NCBI RefSeq assembly: GCF_001678845.1
Contig: NZ_MAIQ01000010.1
Location: 1 to 64,000 of the forward strand
Length of the DNA stretch: 64,000 nucleotides
Source of the DNA: Christensenella intestinihominis
GTDB lineage: Bacteria; Bacillota; Clostridia; Christensenellales; Christensenellaceae
Reading direction: 5' to 3'
Positions within the stretch are counted from its first letter, which is position 1, and each line of letters starts with the position of its first letter. A program made the translations under genes and the position numbers. Positions 52,305 to 60,596 of the stretch are shown piece by piece. The notes beneath the pieces are model-generated. The model worked only from the letters and a program-made list of their open reading frames with translations. It had not been told where the DNA came from and ran no database searches.

Positions 52305-52387
52305 TTCTTTTTTCGTTGTTCTTTCGTTTTGTTCATTCTATCATCGTTTATCTTTGTTGTCAAGTATTTTTCTTTCGAGTTTTTGTT
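52305..52387 (-). promoter_or_regulatory. Operon promoter with repeated TTCTTTCG operator elements
   Basis: On the minus strand TTGACA (52358-52363), a 17-bp spacer and TAGAAT (52335-52340). Read on the plus strand, TTCTTTCG occurs at 52319-52326, just downstream of the -10, and at 52370-52377, just upstream of the -35; a looser copy TTCTTTTTTCG is at 52305-52315. Direct repeats around a promoter are typical for DeoR-family regulators. The 368-nt gap is otherwise A/T-rich, with no gene in it. Confidence 0.65.
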
Positions 52388-52448
52388 AATTAATGCTTTT
52401 TTCTTTTTTCATTATTATGCTTTTTTTCTTCTGCTTTCACTTTAAGGA

Positions 52449-52477
52449 TTGACAAATCACCTAAATTGGCACAAAAT
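52449..52477 (+). promoter_or_regulatory. Candidate promoter of the DeoR-family regulator
   Basis: TTGACA (52449-52454) and CAAAAT (52472-52477) are 17 bp apart. The -10 is poor. The leader to ATG 52562 is about 78 nt. Confidence 0.4.
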
Positions 52478-52561
52478 AAGTAAAGAAGAAAATAAACGCA
52501 AGGTATTTTAATATTATGCCGATCTGATTTTTTATGACGGTGGACAGGACGGGTTCCATAT

Positions 52562-53353
52562 ATGTTTAAAAGTGTGAGGCAAAATCAAATAAAAGAGATA
52601 TTGCTGGAACGAACCCAGGCTGACGTACAAACGCTCAGCAGTTTGCTCGGCGTATCGACCGTGACGATCCGCAGCGATTTGACGGAGCTTGAAAAAGCAG
52701 GGTTTTTGAAACGGATTTATGGCGGAGCTGTCCTTGCCGGGGAAAGCGCGGCAGCCCCGCCCTCTCCCGAGGATGAAAAAAATGAGATTACCAAGCACGA
52801 CGCCGTCAAAGAACAAACCGCTTTGATTGCGGCCCAGTTTATCCACAGCCGGGAATGGATTTTTTTGGGCGAAGGCGGCAGCTGCTATAATATTGCCAAG
52901 GTCCTCGCCGAAAAGAACGATTTAAACATTGTTACCAATAACCTCTATGCCGCACTTGCCTTACGCAAAAATAAAACGATCAATGTCGTTGTTACCGGAG
53001 GCAACTTATACCATGACCGTTTTTGCGTAGGCGGCGAAATGTTTATGAACTATATCAACAGCATTAACATTGACAAAGCATTTTTCGGGGTAGCGGGCGT
53101 AGACCTTGAGGCTGGATATACGGTATCCAATGTGGGCGAAAATAATGTCCTGCAGTCTATTCGTAAAATTACGAAGGAGCTTTACATTGTGACTTCCAAC
53201 ACCAAATTCGACCGGATCGGTTTTGTGGAATCCGGCGCTCTCACAATTTCCCATGCCTTTATTACCAATGAACCTGTCCCCAAAAAATACCGTGATTATT
53301 TTGAACAGCACGGCATCCGGCTGGTGACGTCTATTCTTCCGGAAAATGCCTGA
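52562..53353 (+). CDS. DeoR-family transcriptional regulator
   Basis: A 263-residue regulator. The N-terminal winged helix has RQNQIKEILLERTQADVQTL and GVSTVTIRSDLTELEKAGFL, the classic DeoR signature. The sensor domain (about 80-255) is of the ISOCOT/DeoRC type, with FLGEGGSCYNIAKVL and a typical phosphosugar site near NVVVTGGNLYHDRFCVGG. It is divergent from the ABC/dehydrogenase operon and should repress it in the absence of a phosphorylated sugar or polyol. A bidirectional terminator ends it. Confidence 0.92.
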   Translation: MFKSVRQNQIKEILLERTQADVQTLSSLLGVSTVTIRSDLTELEKAGFLKRIYGGAVLAGESAAAPPSPEDEKNEITKHDAVKEQTALIAAQFIHSREWIFLGEGGSCYNIAKVLAEKNDLNIVTNNLYAALALRKNKTINVVVTGGNLYHDRFCVGGEMFMNYINSINIDKAFFGVAGVDLEAGYTVSNVGENNVLQSIRKITKELYIVTSNTKFDRIGFVESGALTISHAFITNEPVPKKYRDYFEQHGIRLVTSILPENA

Positions 53354-53377
53354 ATTATTTCAAATACCAGGGCAACC

Positions 53378-53419
53378 AAAAAAGGCAGCCGATTCCAAAA
53401 CTGAAACGGCTGCCTTTTT
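53378..53419. terminator. Bidirectional terminator after the DeoR gene
   Basis: AAAAGGCAGCCG (53380-53391) pairs with CGGCTGCCTTTT (53407-53418) around a 15-nt loop; T-runs lie on both sides. Confidence 0.9.
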
Positions 53420-53425
53420 CTTTCT

Positions 53426-55384
53426 TTAATTCTTCAATGCCCGCAGGGAATTTACGACGGCGATGAGCGTTACGCCCACGTCTGCGAATACGGCCCACCA
53501 CATATCGGCAAACCCGGCCACGCCGAGCACCATGACAACCGCCTTGACCGCAAGGGCAAATACGATATTCTGCCACACGATGCGCCGCGTTTTCCTGGAA
53601 ATGCGCACCGCCCCGGAAACAGACGACGGTTCGTCCGTCATGAGCACGATATCCGCCGCTTCAATGGCCGCGTCGCTTCCCGCGCCGCCCATCGCGATAC
53701 CTACGTCCGCCCGGGCAAGCACAGGCGCGTCGTTGATGCCGTCGCCCACGAAAGCCGCGCTGCCCTTTTTATTCCGGATTTGCTCCAGCACTTCCACCTT
53801 ATCCTGCGGAAGCAGCTCGCAGTATGCTTCGTCCACGCCTACCTGCCCCGCGATTGCCTGGCCGATGCTTTTCGCGTCGCCCGTGAGCATTGCCGTGCCG
53901 ATGCCCATTTCCCGCAGGCCTTCCACCGCCGCCCGGGCGTCGGGTTTGACCTGGTCGGCAATCAATATGCTGCCGAGGAAGCGGCCGTTCTTCGCAACAT
54001 AAAGGATGGTGCCCGGTTCCTTCGCCTCCTCATATGGAACGCCTTCCCGCTCCATCAGCTTTGCGTTGCCCGCAAGGATCACGCCGTCCGCGGTTTCCGC
54101 CTTTACGCCGTGGCCGGGAATTTCTTCATAGCCCGTACGCGCGCAGGGCTGCCTTCCATAGGCGTTCAGCACCGAGCGGGCAATCGGGTGGGAGGAATCC
54201 GCTTCCGCGCACGCCGCGGCCCCGAGCACCTCTTCGTTTGTACCGCCCCCGGCCGGAAACACTTCCTTTACGGCAAACTCGCCTTTTGTAAGCGTGCCCG
54301 TCTTGTCGAACACCACCTCGCGCACACCCGTAAGGGCTTCGAGATAATTTGCGCCCTTGATCAGGATTCCTTTTTTCGACGCGCCGCCGATTCCGCTGAA
54401 GTAGGTAAGCGGAACGGACACCACCAGCGCGCACGGACAGGAAATGACGAGGAACAGCAATGCGCGGTAAATCCATACGCTCCACGCGCCTGTCACAAGG
54501 GACGGGACGACCGCCACAACGAGCGCGGCCGCGCACACGACGGGCGTATAGTAACGCGCAAACTTGGTGATAAATTTTTCGGCGCGCGCTTTCTTGTTGC
54601 TTGCATGCTCCACGAGGTCAAGTATTTTGGCGGCTGTCGATTCCCCGAATTCCTTTTCCACGCGGAGCTCGATTGTCCCTCCGCCGTTCACGCTGCCCGC
54701 AAGCGCCTCCGCGCCTTCGGAAACGTCGCGCGGAAGGCTCTCGCCCGTGAGCGCGCTTGTGTTGAGGGCCGAGGTCCCGGAAACAACCGTGCCGTCGAGC
54801 GGCACCTTTTCAAACGGCTTCACGACAATCGTATCCCCGATCGCAACGGAGGCCGGATCGACCCGCCTGACTTCCCCGCCCGTTTTCAGGTTGGCGTAAT
54901 CCGGCCGGATATCCATCAGCCGGGCGATGGAGTTCCTGCTCCGTTCCACCGCCATATCGGAGAGCGTCTCGCCCACCATATAGAACAGCATAACGGCCGT
55001 TCCTTCGGCAAAATCCCCGCTGCCCGTATAGATGCCGAGCACAAAAGCCCCGATGGTTGCAACCGCCATCAGGAAATTTTCGTCGAACACCTTCCCGCGC
55101 AGGATGTTTTTCCCCGCCGCCGCCAGTACGCCCGCTCCGAGCACCAGGTAGGCCGCGAAAAAGATTGCAAAACGCCCCCATAAACCAAGTTCCATGACGC
55201 TTTGCAGGATATATCCAAGCACAAAAATCGCCACGCCGACCACAAGGCGCGCCAGATAGCTTTTCTTTCCTTCTTCCGCATGCGCATGTTCATGTCCGCA
55301 TGCACAGGCATGCCCATGCTCATTGTCATGCACGCCGCACGCGCAGGCTTCATCCGCGTGGATATGTACATGTTCCTTTTCCAT
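53426..55384 (-). CDS. Zn/Cd/Pb-type P1B ATPase with His/Cys-rich N-terminus
   Basis: A 652-residue heavy-metal exporter. Instead of the usual HMA domain the N-terminus (about 5-38) is a metal-binding tail rich in His and Cys, with CACGVHDNEHGHACACGHEH. Eight membrane helices are expected. Key motifs are the actuator TGESLPRDVS, the metal-binding VISCPCALVVSVPLTYF, the phosphorylation site VVFDKTGTLTKGE, SSHPIARSVL and VGDGINDAPVLARADVGIAMG. CPC plus the Zn-type sensor next door point to zinc, cadmium or lead. The promoter carries an operator for the ArsR regulator. Confidence 0.93.
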   Translation of the reverse strand: MEKEHVHIHADEACACGVHDNEHGHACACGHEHAHAEEGKKSYLARLVVGVAIFVLGYILQSVMELGLWGRFAIFFAAYLVLGAGVLAAAGKNILRGKVFDENFLMAVATIGAFVLGIYTGSGDFAEGTAVMLFYMVGETLSDMAVERSRNSIARLMDIRPDYANLKTGGEVRRVDPASVAIGDTIVVKPFEKVPLDGTVVSGTSALNTSALTGESLPRDVSEGAEALAGSVNGGGTIELRVEKEFGESTAAKILDLVEHASNKKARAEKFITKFARYYTPVVCAAALVVAVVPSLVTGAWSVWIYRALLFLVISCPCALVVSVPLTYFSGIGGASKKGILIKGANYLEALTGVREVVFDKTGTLTKGEFAVKEVFPAGGGTNEEVLGAAACAEADSSHPIARSVLNAYGRQPCARTGYEEIPGHGVKAETADGVILAGNAKLMEREGVPYEEAKEPGTILYVAKNGRFLGSILIADQVKPDARAAVEGLREMGIGTAMLTGDAKSIGQAIAGQVGVDEAYCELLPQDKVEVLEQIRNKKGSAAFVGDGINDAPVLARADVGIAMGGAGSDAAIEAADIVLMTDEPSSVSGAVRISRKTRRIVWQNIVFALAVKAVVMVLGVAGFADMWWAVFADVGVTLIAVVNSLRALKN

Positions 55385-55397
55385 TTCCGTCCTCCTT

Positions 55398-55456
55398 CAT
55401 ATGAATATATGTTCATTCGTTCATATGTATTATACCACATCCGTTCCATTTGTAAA
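55398..55456 (-). promoter_or_regulatory. Promoter and ArsR-type operator of the P-type ATPase
   Basis: On the minus strand TTTACA (55451-55456) and TATAAT (55429-55434) are 16 bp apart. Just downstream, 55398-55427 is an inverted repeat ending CATATGAA and TTCATATG with a second ATGAA/TTCAT pair inside. That is the shape of SmtB/CzrA-family operators. Bound repressor would cover the transcription start. Confidence 0.75.
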
Positions 55457-55493
55457 CCCATTCCCGGATTTATTTTTATAAAATTTTTTCGGC

Positions 55494-55518
55494 AAACAAA
55501 AAGGCGGAAACCCGCCTT
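55494..55518 (-). terminator. Terminator after the ArsR gene
   Basis: AAGGCGG (55501-55507) pairs with CCGCCTT (55512-55518); on the minus strand TTTTTGTTT follows. It separates the regulator from the ATPase promoter. Confidence 0.8.
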
Positions 55519-55540
55519 CCCGTAAAGCCGTATGATATTG

Positions 55541-55837
55541 TTAATGCCTTACATGCTCGAGCACCTGGTCGATCACATGCAGGACATGTTCGTCGTCGAG
55601 GCTGTAATATACGTTTTTCCCGTCCTTGCGGTTTTTGATGAGCCGCGCGGACTTAAGGTTGCGGAGCTGGTGCGAAACCGCCGATTGCTCCATTCCCAGC
55701 GCCTCGCACAGGTGGGCCACGCACAATTCCCGGTTGTGCAGCGCAAGCAAAATACGCAGGCGGGTCTGGTCGCTGAGCATCTTGAAGATGACGCTCATCT
55801 TTTCCAGTTCGCCGTCCGTCGCCTTTCGTTCACTCAT
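55541..55837 (-). CDS. ArsR-family zinc sensor (SmtB/CzrA type)
   Basis: A 98-residue winged-helix repressor. The DNA-binding helix reads LGMEQSAVSHQLRNLKSARLI. The C-terminal helix 5 has the D-x-H-x10-H-x2-H zinc site in full (DEH, then a histidine and another three residues later, near the end). That pattern is known from SmtB and CzrA. The Cys pair near ELCVAHLC may give a second site. ATG 55837 follows GGGAGG, and 8 nt overlap the Nudix gene. It should repress the adjacent metal exporter through the palindrome at 55398-55427. Confidence 0.92.
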   Translation of the reverse strand: MSERKATDGELEKMSVIFKMLSDQTRLRILLALHNRELCVAHLCEALGMEQSAVSHQLRNLKSARLIKNRKDGKNVYYSLDDEHVLHVIDQVLEHVRH

Positions 55838-56411
55838 GGGAAGCCTCCCCGTGCCCGCCCGCTTCACGCTGGAGCTGTTCGAGGATGATATATGCCTTGA
55901 GCACGCACGCCACGGTTTTTGCATCCCGCAGCTCTCCCTTCAGGCACATTTCCACCGCCCTGCCGAGCGGTATTTTTTCTACATTGATAAATTCGTCCTC
56001 GTCGAGGCACTGCTCGCCCTGCTCGATATTGACCGCGAGATACATATGGATCGCTTCGTCGCAAAAGCCCACGCTGGAATAGATTTCGCCAAGGGGCATC
56101 ATATCCGCCGCAATAATTCCCGTTTCCTCCCGAAGCTCGCGCAGCGCGCCGTCGTATGCGTCCTCGCCCTTCACGTCGAGCTTCCCGGCCGGGAGTTCGA
56201 GCATGGCTTCCCCGAACGGATAACGGTACTGCCGCACAAAGAACAGGTTTAAATCCCCGTCTACCGCGCACACGCACACTCCGCCCTGGTGCCGCACGAC
56301 CTCACGCAGCGCTTCCTTTCCGTTCGGCAGGCGCACCCTGTCTTTTTCCACCCGGATAATTTTTCCGTCATACACCGTTTCCGAAGAAATTGTCGTTTCC
56401 CTGAGTTCCAT
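55830..56411 (-). CDS. nudF: Nudix hydrolase, ADP-ribose pyrophosphatase type
   Basis: A 193-residue Nudix enzyme. The Nudix box lies at about residues 93-112 (GEDAYDGALRELREETGI), preceded by MLELPAGKLDVK. The size and the N-terminal SSETVYDGKIIRVEKDRVR are typical of ADP-ribose pyrophosphatases. ATG 56411 follows GGGGAGG. Its stop overlaps the ArsR start (ATGAGTGA), so the zinc sensor is made with this enzyme. The link to metal stress is not known. Confidence 0.88.
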   Translation of the reverse strand: MELRETTISSETVYDGKIIRVEKDRVRLPNGKEALREVVRHQGGVCVCAVDGDLNLFFVRQYRYPFGEAMLELPAGKLDVKGEDAYDGALRELREETGIIAADMMPLGEIYSSVGFCDEAIHMYLAVNIEQGEQCLDEDEFINVEKIPLGRAVEMCLKGELRDAKTVACVLKAYIILEQLQREAGGHGEASHE

Positions 56412-56483
56412 CCTTTCCTCCCCCGCTGTTTTTCTTTTCTTAATCTTACCATGCATCCTGCCGAAAATCCAGCGACATCGAAA

Positions 56484-56512
56484 TTGCATCACGTACGCTT
56501 TTTTGATATAAT
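56484..56512 (+). promoter_or_regulatory. Promoter of the 5'-nucleotidase gene
   Basis: TTGCAT (56484-56489), a 17-bp spacer and consensus TATAAT (56507-56512), 40 bp before the start. Confidence 0.75.
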
Positions 56513-56551
56513 GCAGGAAACGCTTCATCGTTTTTTTAATATGGAGGCATT

Positions 56552-58753
56552 ATGCGTCTGAATAAAGTGCCGGCGTTATTGCTGGCGTTCCTGCTCATGA
56601 TTATGATGATCCCCGGTTTTGCATCCGCGGCGCCCGCGGAGGAAGAGACCGTCATCAATATTTACCATACGAACGACATCCACGGACATGCCGTCGGCAA
56701 TGAAACATCCATCGGATATGCCCGTTTCAGGACGATGCTGAAAGAGGACGGGGCCGACGGACGCCTTTTGCTCGATGCGGGGGACGCTTTTTCGGGTACG
56801 GCTTTTGCCAACCTCAGCAACGGGCAGAGCATTGCGTCCCTGATGGAACAGTCCGGCTATGACGCGGTCACGCCCGGCAGCCATGATTTTGACTATGGAA
56901 GCGAAGCTTTGCAGCAACTCCTTTCGGATTCCGGGATCACCGGCCTTGCCATCAATATCCTGAAAGACGGCCAGCTTATGTTCGAGCCCTACCGCATTTT
57001 CCAGGAGGGCGGAATTAAAATCGGCATAATCGGCGTTGCCGCGCCGGAAACGGAAGAAACAGCCGACCCGCGCGACCTCGCGGGCATCACGTTCCTCGAC
57101 GGGGAACCCCTTTTCACCTCGGTCCAGAGCGCGGTCAACGACCTGCGCGCGCAAAATGTAAACGCGGTTATCGTGCTTTCCCACCTTGGTACGTCGGAGG
57201 AAGGAAAGACAGGCAGCGTGGATATCGCCACCAATGTGAGCGGCATCGACCTGATTGTCGACGGGCATTCCCACGACGCCTATGAAAACGGATATATTTC
57301 TTATCCCGGCTATATCCAGGGCAGGACCCCAATGATCGTGCAGGCCGGAAAAAATTTTGAGAATTTCGGCATCGCCAGCCTGACGTTCGATTCAAAAAAA
57401 ATCCTGACCGGCGTAAGCAGCCGCCTGGTTGACGCCGGGGAAGCCGCCGCATTTTCACCGGATAAGAATATTGCGGAAACAATTATCGAATACGAAAAAG
57501 AGCAGCAGCCCGTCATGGGAAGGAACCTTACTTCCACGCCTGTCTTCCTCAACGCGGAACAGGCGTATATCCGCAACGGCAGCACAAATTTCGGGCAGCT
57601 GTGCACCCGGGCAATGTGTGAGGCCACAGGGGCCGATATTGCGCTTATCAACAGCGGCATTATTTCCGCTTCCATTCCCGAGGGGCCGGTTTCTTTCGGA
57701 ACCCTCTACAACTCAATTCCCTACGACAGCTATATCGTTACCACGGAGATGACGGGCGCCGAGCTGAAAACGCTGCTTAATTCACGCATGCTGCTTGGCG
57801 AGAGCGCGTTCCCCCAGTTTGCGGGATTTGAGGTTTCGGCCCGGAAATACCTGAATGACGAGGGGAAATCCGCGGCGGTGGTCCAGCGGCTCACAAGGGA
57901 CGGCAAGGAGGTTTCCGATACCGACCGTTTTACCGTTGCGCTGCCCGACTTCATTTATTACGGCGGGGACGGCTATGAATGTACTTCCCCCGTCCTCGAG
58001 GAAGGGCCTACGCTGTTTGACGTTGTGGCCGATTACCTGGACAGCAAATCGGACGAGGAACTTGAACGCCTATCCGGTTCTTCCAATCTTACGATCTGGG
58101 AAGAAACCATCGATACGGATAACATTATTTCCAAACTGCAGGCAAACGTGCCGGAGGATGTGCACGTATTCCTCAACCAGGCGTCGGTTGTGCCGGAAAG
58201 CGTGATTTATCCGCTGATCGGGCAGGACAGGAACCTGACGTTCACCATCAACAGCGAACGTCCCTATTCTTTCCGCTTCAACGGCCTTAAGCTTTCCGTA
58301 CCCATGAACATTAACCTTTCGGCGAGTGTTTCGCAGGAGCCGCCGCAGGGCAAGCGCACCGCGTCGTCGGCGGATAAAAACGCCGTCTTCCTGAACCTGA
58401 CGCGGAACGACGCTTTGCCGCCGGATACCGATATCAGCATTTACGTGGGCGACGTTTATGCGCCCGGCTCACTGGTATACCTGTACTATTATGATATTAA
58501 CCGCGACATCCTTCCCCTGGACGAAAACGGGATCAAGGTGGATGAGGACGGTAATGTGACTTTTCCCGCAAACTCGGGAGTTACCTATCTTTTGAATTCA
58601 AAGCTGCTCAATGCCGCGACTATTTTTGACAACCCCACCACCGATCATCCGTTCTTCCCCGGGATTGCGGTTTTGGTCCTTGTGTTCGCCGTGTGGGTTG
58701 TGTTTTTCCTCGTTACCAAAAAAGGCGCGCAGAATAACCGGAAGCAGCAATAA
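56552..58753 (+). CDS. Surface 5'-nucleotidase / cyclic phosphodiesterase
   Basis: A 733-residue exported metallophosphoesterase. A signal peptide (about 1-27) precedes the metal-binding core: INIYHTNDIHGHAVG, LLLDAGDAFSGT, TPGSHDFDYGSEAL (Asn replaced by Ser in the usual GNHE/GSHD position), VIVLSHLG and VDGHSHDAYENG. A 5'-nucleotidase C-terminal domain starts near residue 320 (STNFGQLCTRAMCEATGADI). After about 530 a further extracellular region without recognised domain leads to a C-terminal membrane helix (about 703-725) and a basic tail, so the enzyme is anchored on the outer face. It probably salvages nucleotides. Confidence 0.9.
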   Translation: MRLNKVPALLLAFLLMIMMIPGFASAAPAEEETVINIYHTNDIHGHAVGNETSIGYARFRTMLKEDGADGRLLLDAGDAFSGTAFANLSNGQSIASLMEQSGYDAVTPGSHDFDYGSEALQQLLSDSGITGLAINILKDGQLMFEPYRIFQEGGIKIGIIGVAAPETEETADPRDLAGITFLDGEPLFTSVQSAVNDLRAQNVNAVIVLSHLGTSEEGKTGSVDIATNVSGIDLIVDGHSHDAYENGYISYPGYIQGRTPMIVQAGKNFENFGIASLTFDSKKILTGVSSRLVDAGEAAAFSPDKNIAETIIEYEKEQQPVMGRNLTSTPVFLNAEQAYIRNGSTNFGQLCTRAMCEATGADIALINSGIISASIPEGPVSFGTLYNSIPYDSYIVTTEMTGAELKTLLNSRMLLGESAFPQFAGFEVSARKYLNDEGKSAAVVQRLTRDGKEVSDTDRFTVALPDFIYYGGDGYECTSPVLEEGPTLFDVVADYLDSKSDEELERLSGSSNLTIWEETIDTDNIISKLQANVPEDVHVFLNQASVVPESVIYPLIGQDRNLTFTINSERPYSFRFNGLKLSVPMNINLSASVSQEPPQGKRTASSADKNAVFLNLTRNDALPPDTDISIYVGDVYAPGSLVYLYYYDINRDILPLDENGIKVDEDGNVTFPANSGVTYLLNSKLLNAATIFDNPTTDHPFFPGIAVLVLVFAVWVVFFLVTKKGAQNNRKQQ

Positions 58754-58910
58754 AAAAGCCTTTTATTCCGCCGCGGTTTTTTTGTGCGGCGGGCCCCGGC
58801 TGCGAACCGCTAAAAGCGGTTGTGCCGCGATGGAGAAAATCTTATTCCAATACCGGTTCCGCAAAGATTTCAAGTAAAAAGGCGCAGAAGGGAAGTGTGC
58901 ACCAGACGTC

Positions 58911-59909
58911 GTGACTATTGTGCTGAAATGGATCGCAAAGGCGATATTAACAGGGTTTTCTTTTGTGCTGCTGCTTTGGCCTTTTTCTCCCCGGCCCGCG
59001 TGCTGGTTCCTGAGGAATTTGTTCCGGTTCGGCACCTATATACGGCCCAAAAATTATTCCGCCCTCCGCGCGCGCGTGGAGATTGCGCGCGACCTCCGTT
59101 ACGGCCCTTCCAATAAAAAATGCACGCTCGATGTGATTTCCCCCGCCGCCCCTTCCGGGCCGCTGCCTGTGGTATTCTGGCTCCACGGCGGCGCCTATAT
59201 TGCGGGCGACAAGGCGGACGTGGAGGGTTATTGCGTCCAAATCGCCGCGCGGGGATATATTGTTGTGAATGTCAACTATCCACTTGCGCCCGAGGCGGTT
59301 TATCCGGCCGGGGTACGGTCGGCGGCCGACGCCTGCTCTTTCATTGCTGCACGGGCGGATACGTTTAATATCGATCTTTCCCGCGCATATTTCGCGGGCG
59401 ATTCCGCCGGGGCGCAGATGTCGGCGCAGTTTGTAACAGCGCAAATCGATGCGGAATATGCGCAGAAAGTTAAAATTCCCCAGGTCGTGCCCCGCGAATG
59501 CATCCGCGGGATGGGCCTTTTTTGCGGCCTTTATGACGCGGCGGCGTATGCCGGGAATTTCGACTCCCATACGCCTGTCTCGTATGTTGTAAAACGCGTG
59601 TTCTGGGGCGTGACGGGAAATGCGGAGTGGCGGCACGGCCCGGAGATTGAGGAAGCGTCCGTCCTGCGCCATATTCCGCCTTCCGGGTTCCCTCCCGTTT
59701 TCCTGACCGACGGCAACATCGGCACCTTTACCGAGCAGGGAATGGCATACGCGGAAGCGCTCCGGGACTGCGGGACGCCTGTTGAAGACACGTTTTATCC
59801 GCGTTCCGTGACGCTCCTTCCCCACGAGTACCAATTCAATATGCGGCGGGCGGCGGCGCAGCACGCTTTCGGGCTTTTTATGGAATTCCTGGAACGCACA
59901 AAAAAATAG
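58911..59909 (+). CDS. Membrane-anchored alpha/beta hydrolase (HSL family)
   Basis: A 332-residue esterase-like protein. An N-terminal membrane helix (about 8-28) is followed by the hormone-sensitive-lipase fold: oxyanion motif FWLHGGAYIAGDKAD, nucleophile elbow YFAGDSAGAQMSAQF, acid residue near FLTDGN and catalytic histidine in LLPHEYQF. It likely deacylates small esters. The start is uncertain: GTG 58911 and GTG 58920 are both in frame, with AAGGGAAG some 15 nt upstream. The gap before it (58754-58910) holds small hairpins but no recognised site. Confidence 0.85.
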   Translation: MTIVLKWIAKAILTGFSFVLLLWPFSPRPACWFLRNLFRFGTYIRPKNYSALRARVEIARDLRYGPSNKKCTLDVISPAAPSGPLPVVFWLHGGAYIAGDKADVEGYCVQIAARGYIVVNVNYPLAPEAVYPAGVRSAADACSFIAARADTFNIDLSRAYFAGDSAGAQMSAQFVTAQIDAEYAQKVKIPQVVPRECIRGMGLFCGLYDAAAYAGNFDSHTPVSYVVKRVFWGVTGNAEWRHGPEIEEASVLRHIPPSGFPPVFLTDGNIGTFTEQGMAYAEALRDCGTPVEDTFYPRSVTLLPHEYQFNMRRAAAQHAFGLFMEFLERTKK

Positions 59910-59982
59910 TTTTTCTTTTCCGCTGCGTGGTATTATAATATTGTCGAATTAAATTTACATTATTTAAGGGGGTAAGTTTATT

Positions 59983-60498
59983 ATGATCAGCAAAAAAATG
60001 GAAGACATGCTCAACGAACAGGTGAAGAATGAATTTTTCTCCGCTTATTTTTATCTCTCCATGGCCGCATGGTTTACATCCAAGAATTTAAACGGATTCG
60101 CGAACTGGTACACCGTGCAGGCGCAGGAGGAACGCGACCATGCGACGATGCTCATGAATTACATCCTGCGTGTGGGCGGGAATGCGGAGTTCCGGGCAAT
60201 CGAAGCGCCGGATACGGATTTTAAATCGCCCATGGATATTTTTGAAAAGACACTGGCGCACGAGCAAAAGGTGACGGGATTAATCAACGACCTGATGGCA
60301 AGCGCCCTCGATGAGCGCGATTTCAAAACACAGCAGTTTTTGCAGTGGTTCGTAACCGAGCAGGTCGAGGAGGAAGAAAATGCAAACGGCCTGATTGAAA
60401 AGCTGAAAATCAGCGGAAACAGTGAGGCTGGCATCCTTTATATGGACAGCGAGGCGGCGGCAAGGGTTTATACGCCCGCGGCGCAGGCTGCAAACTGA
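59983..60498 (+). CDS. ftnA: Ferritin
   Basis: A 171-residue ferritin that stores iron in a 24-subunit cage. Helix segments EQVKNEFFSAYFYLSMAAWF and AQEERDHATMLMNYI carry the ferroxidase residues (Glu, Glu, His), and EQVEEEENANGLIEKLK supplies the later ligands. The gene stands alone with GGGGGT as binding site and a strong terminator. A TTATAAT element lies upstream near 59935, but a full PerR or Fur box is not seen. Confidence 0.95.
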   Translation: MISKKMEDMLNEQVKNEFFSAYFYLSMAAWFTSKNLNGFANWYTVQAQEERDHATMLMNYILRVGGNAEFRAIEAPDTDFKSPMDIFEKTLAHEQKVTGLINDLMASALDERDFKTQQFLQWFVTEQVEEEENANGLIEKLKISGNSEAGILYMDSEAAARVYTPAAQAAN

Positions 60499-60510
60499 GC
60501 GAAATAAAAG

Positions 60511-60541
60511 AAGAGCGCGGCAAGCACCGCGTTCTTTTTTA
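60511..60541 (+). terminator. Ferritin gene terminator
   Basis: A 10-bp stem (60511-60520 with 60527-60536, one G-U pair), loop CAAGCA, followed by TTTTTT-type sequence. Confidence 0.85.
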
Positions 60542-60596
60542 TTTCAAAATATCCGGCCCGTGCGGCCCCGCCCTCCGGCAGCGGGCATTCCGCGGC

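Noticed and set aside
59930-59975. PerR or Fur box before ferritin
   Set aside because: TTATAAT is present, but the second half of the inverted repeat does not match, so the site is not supported.
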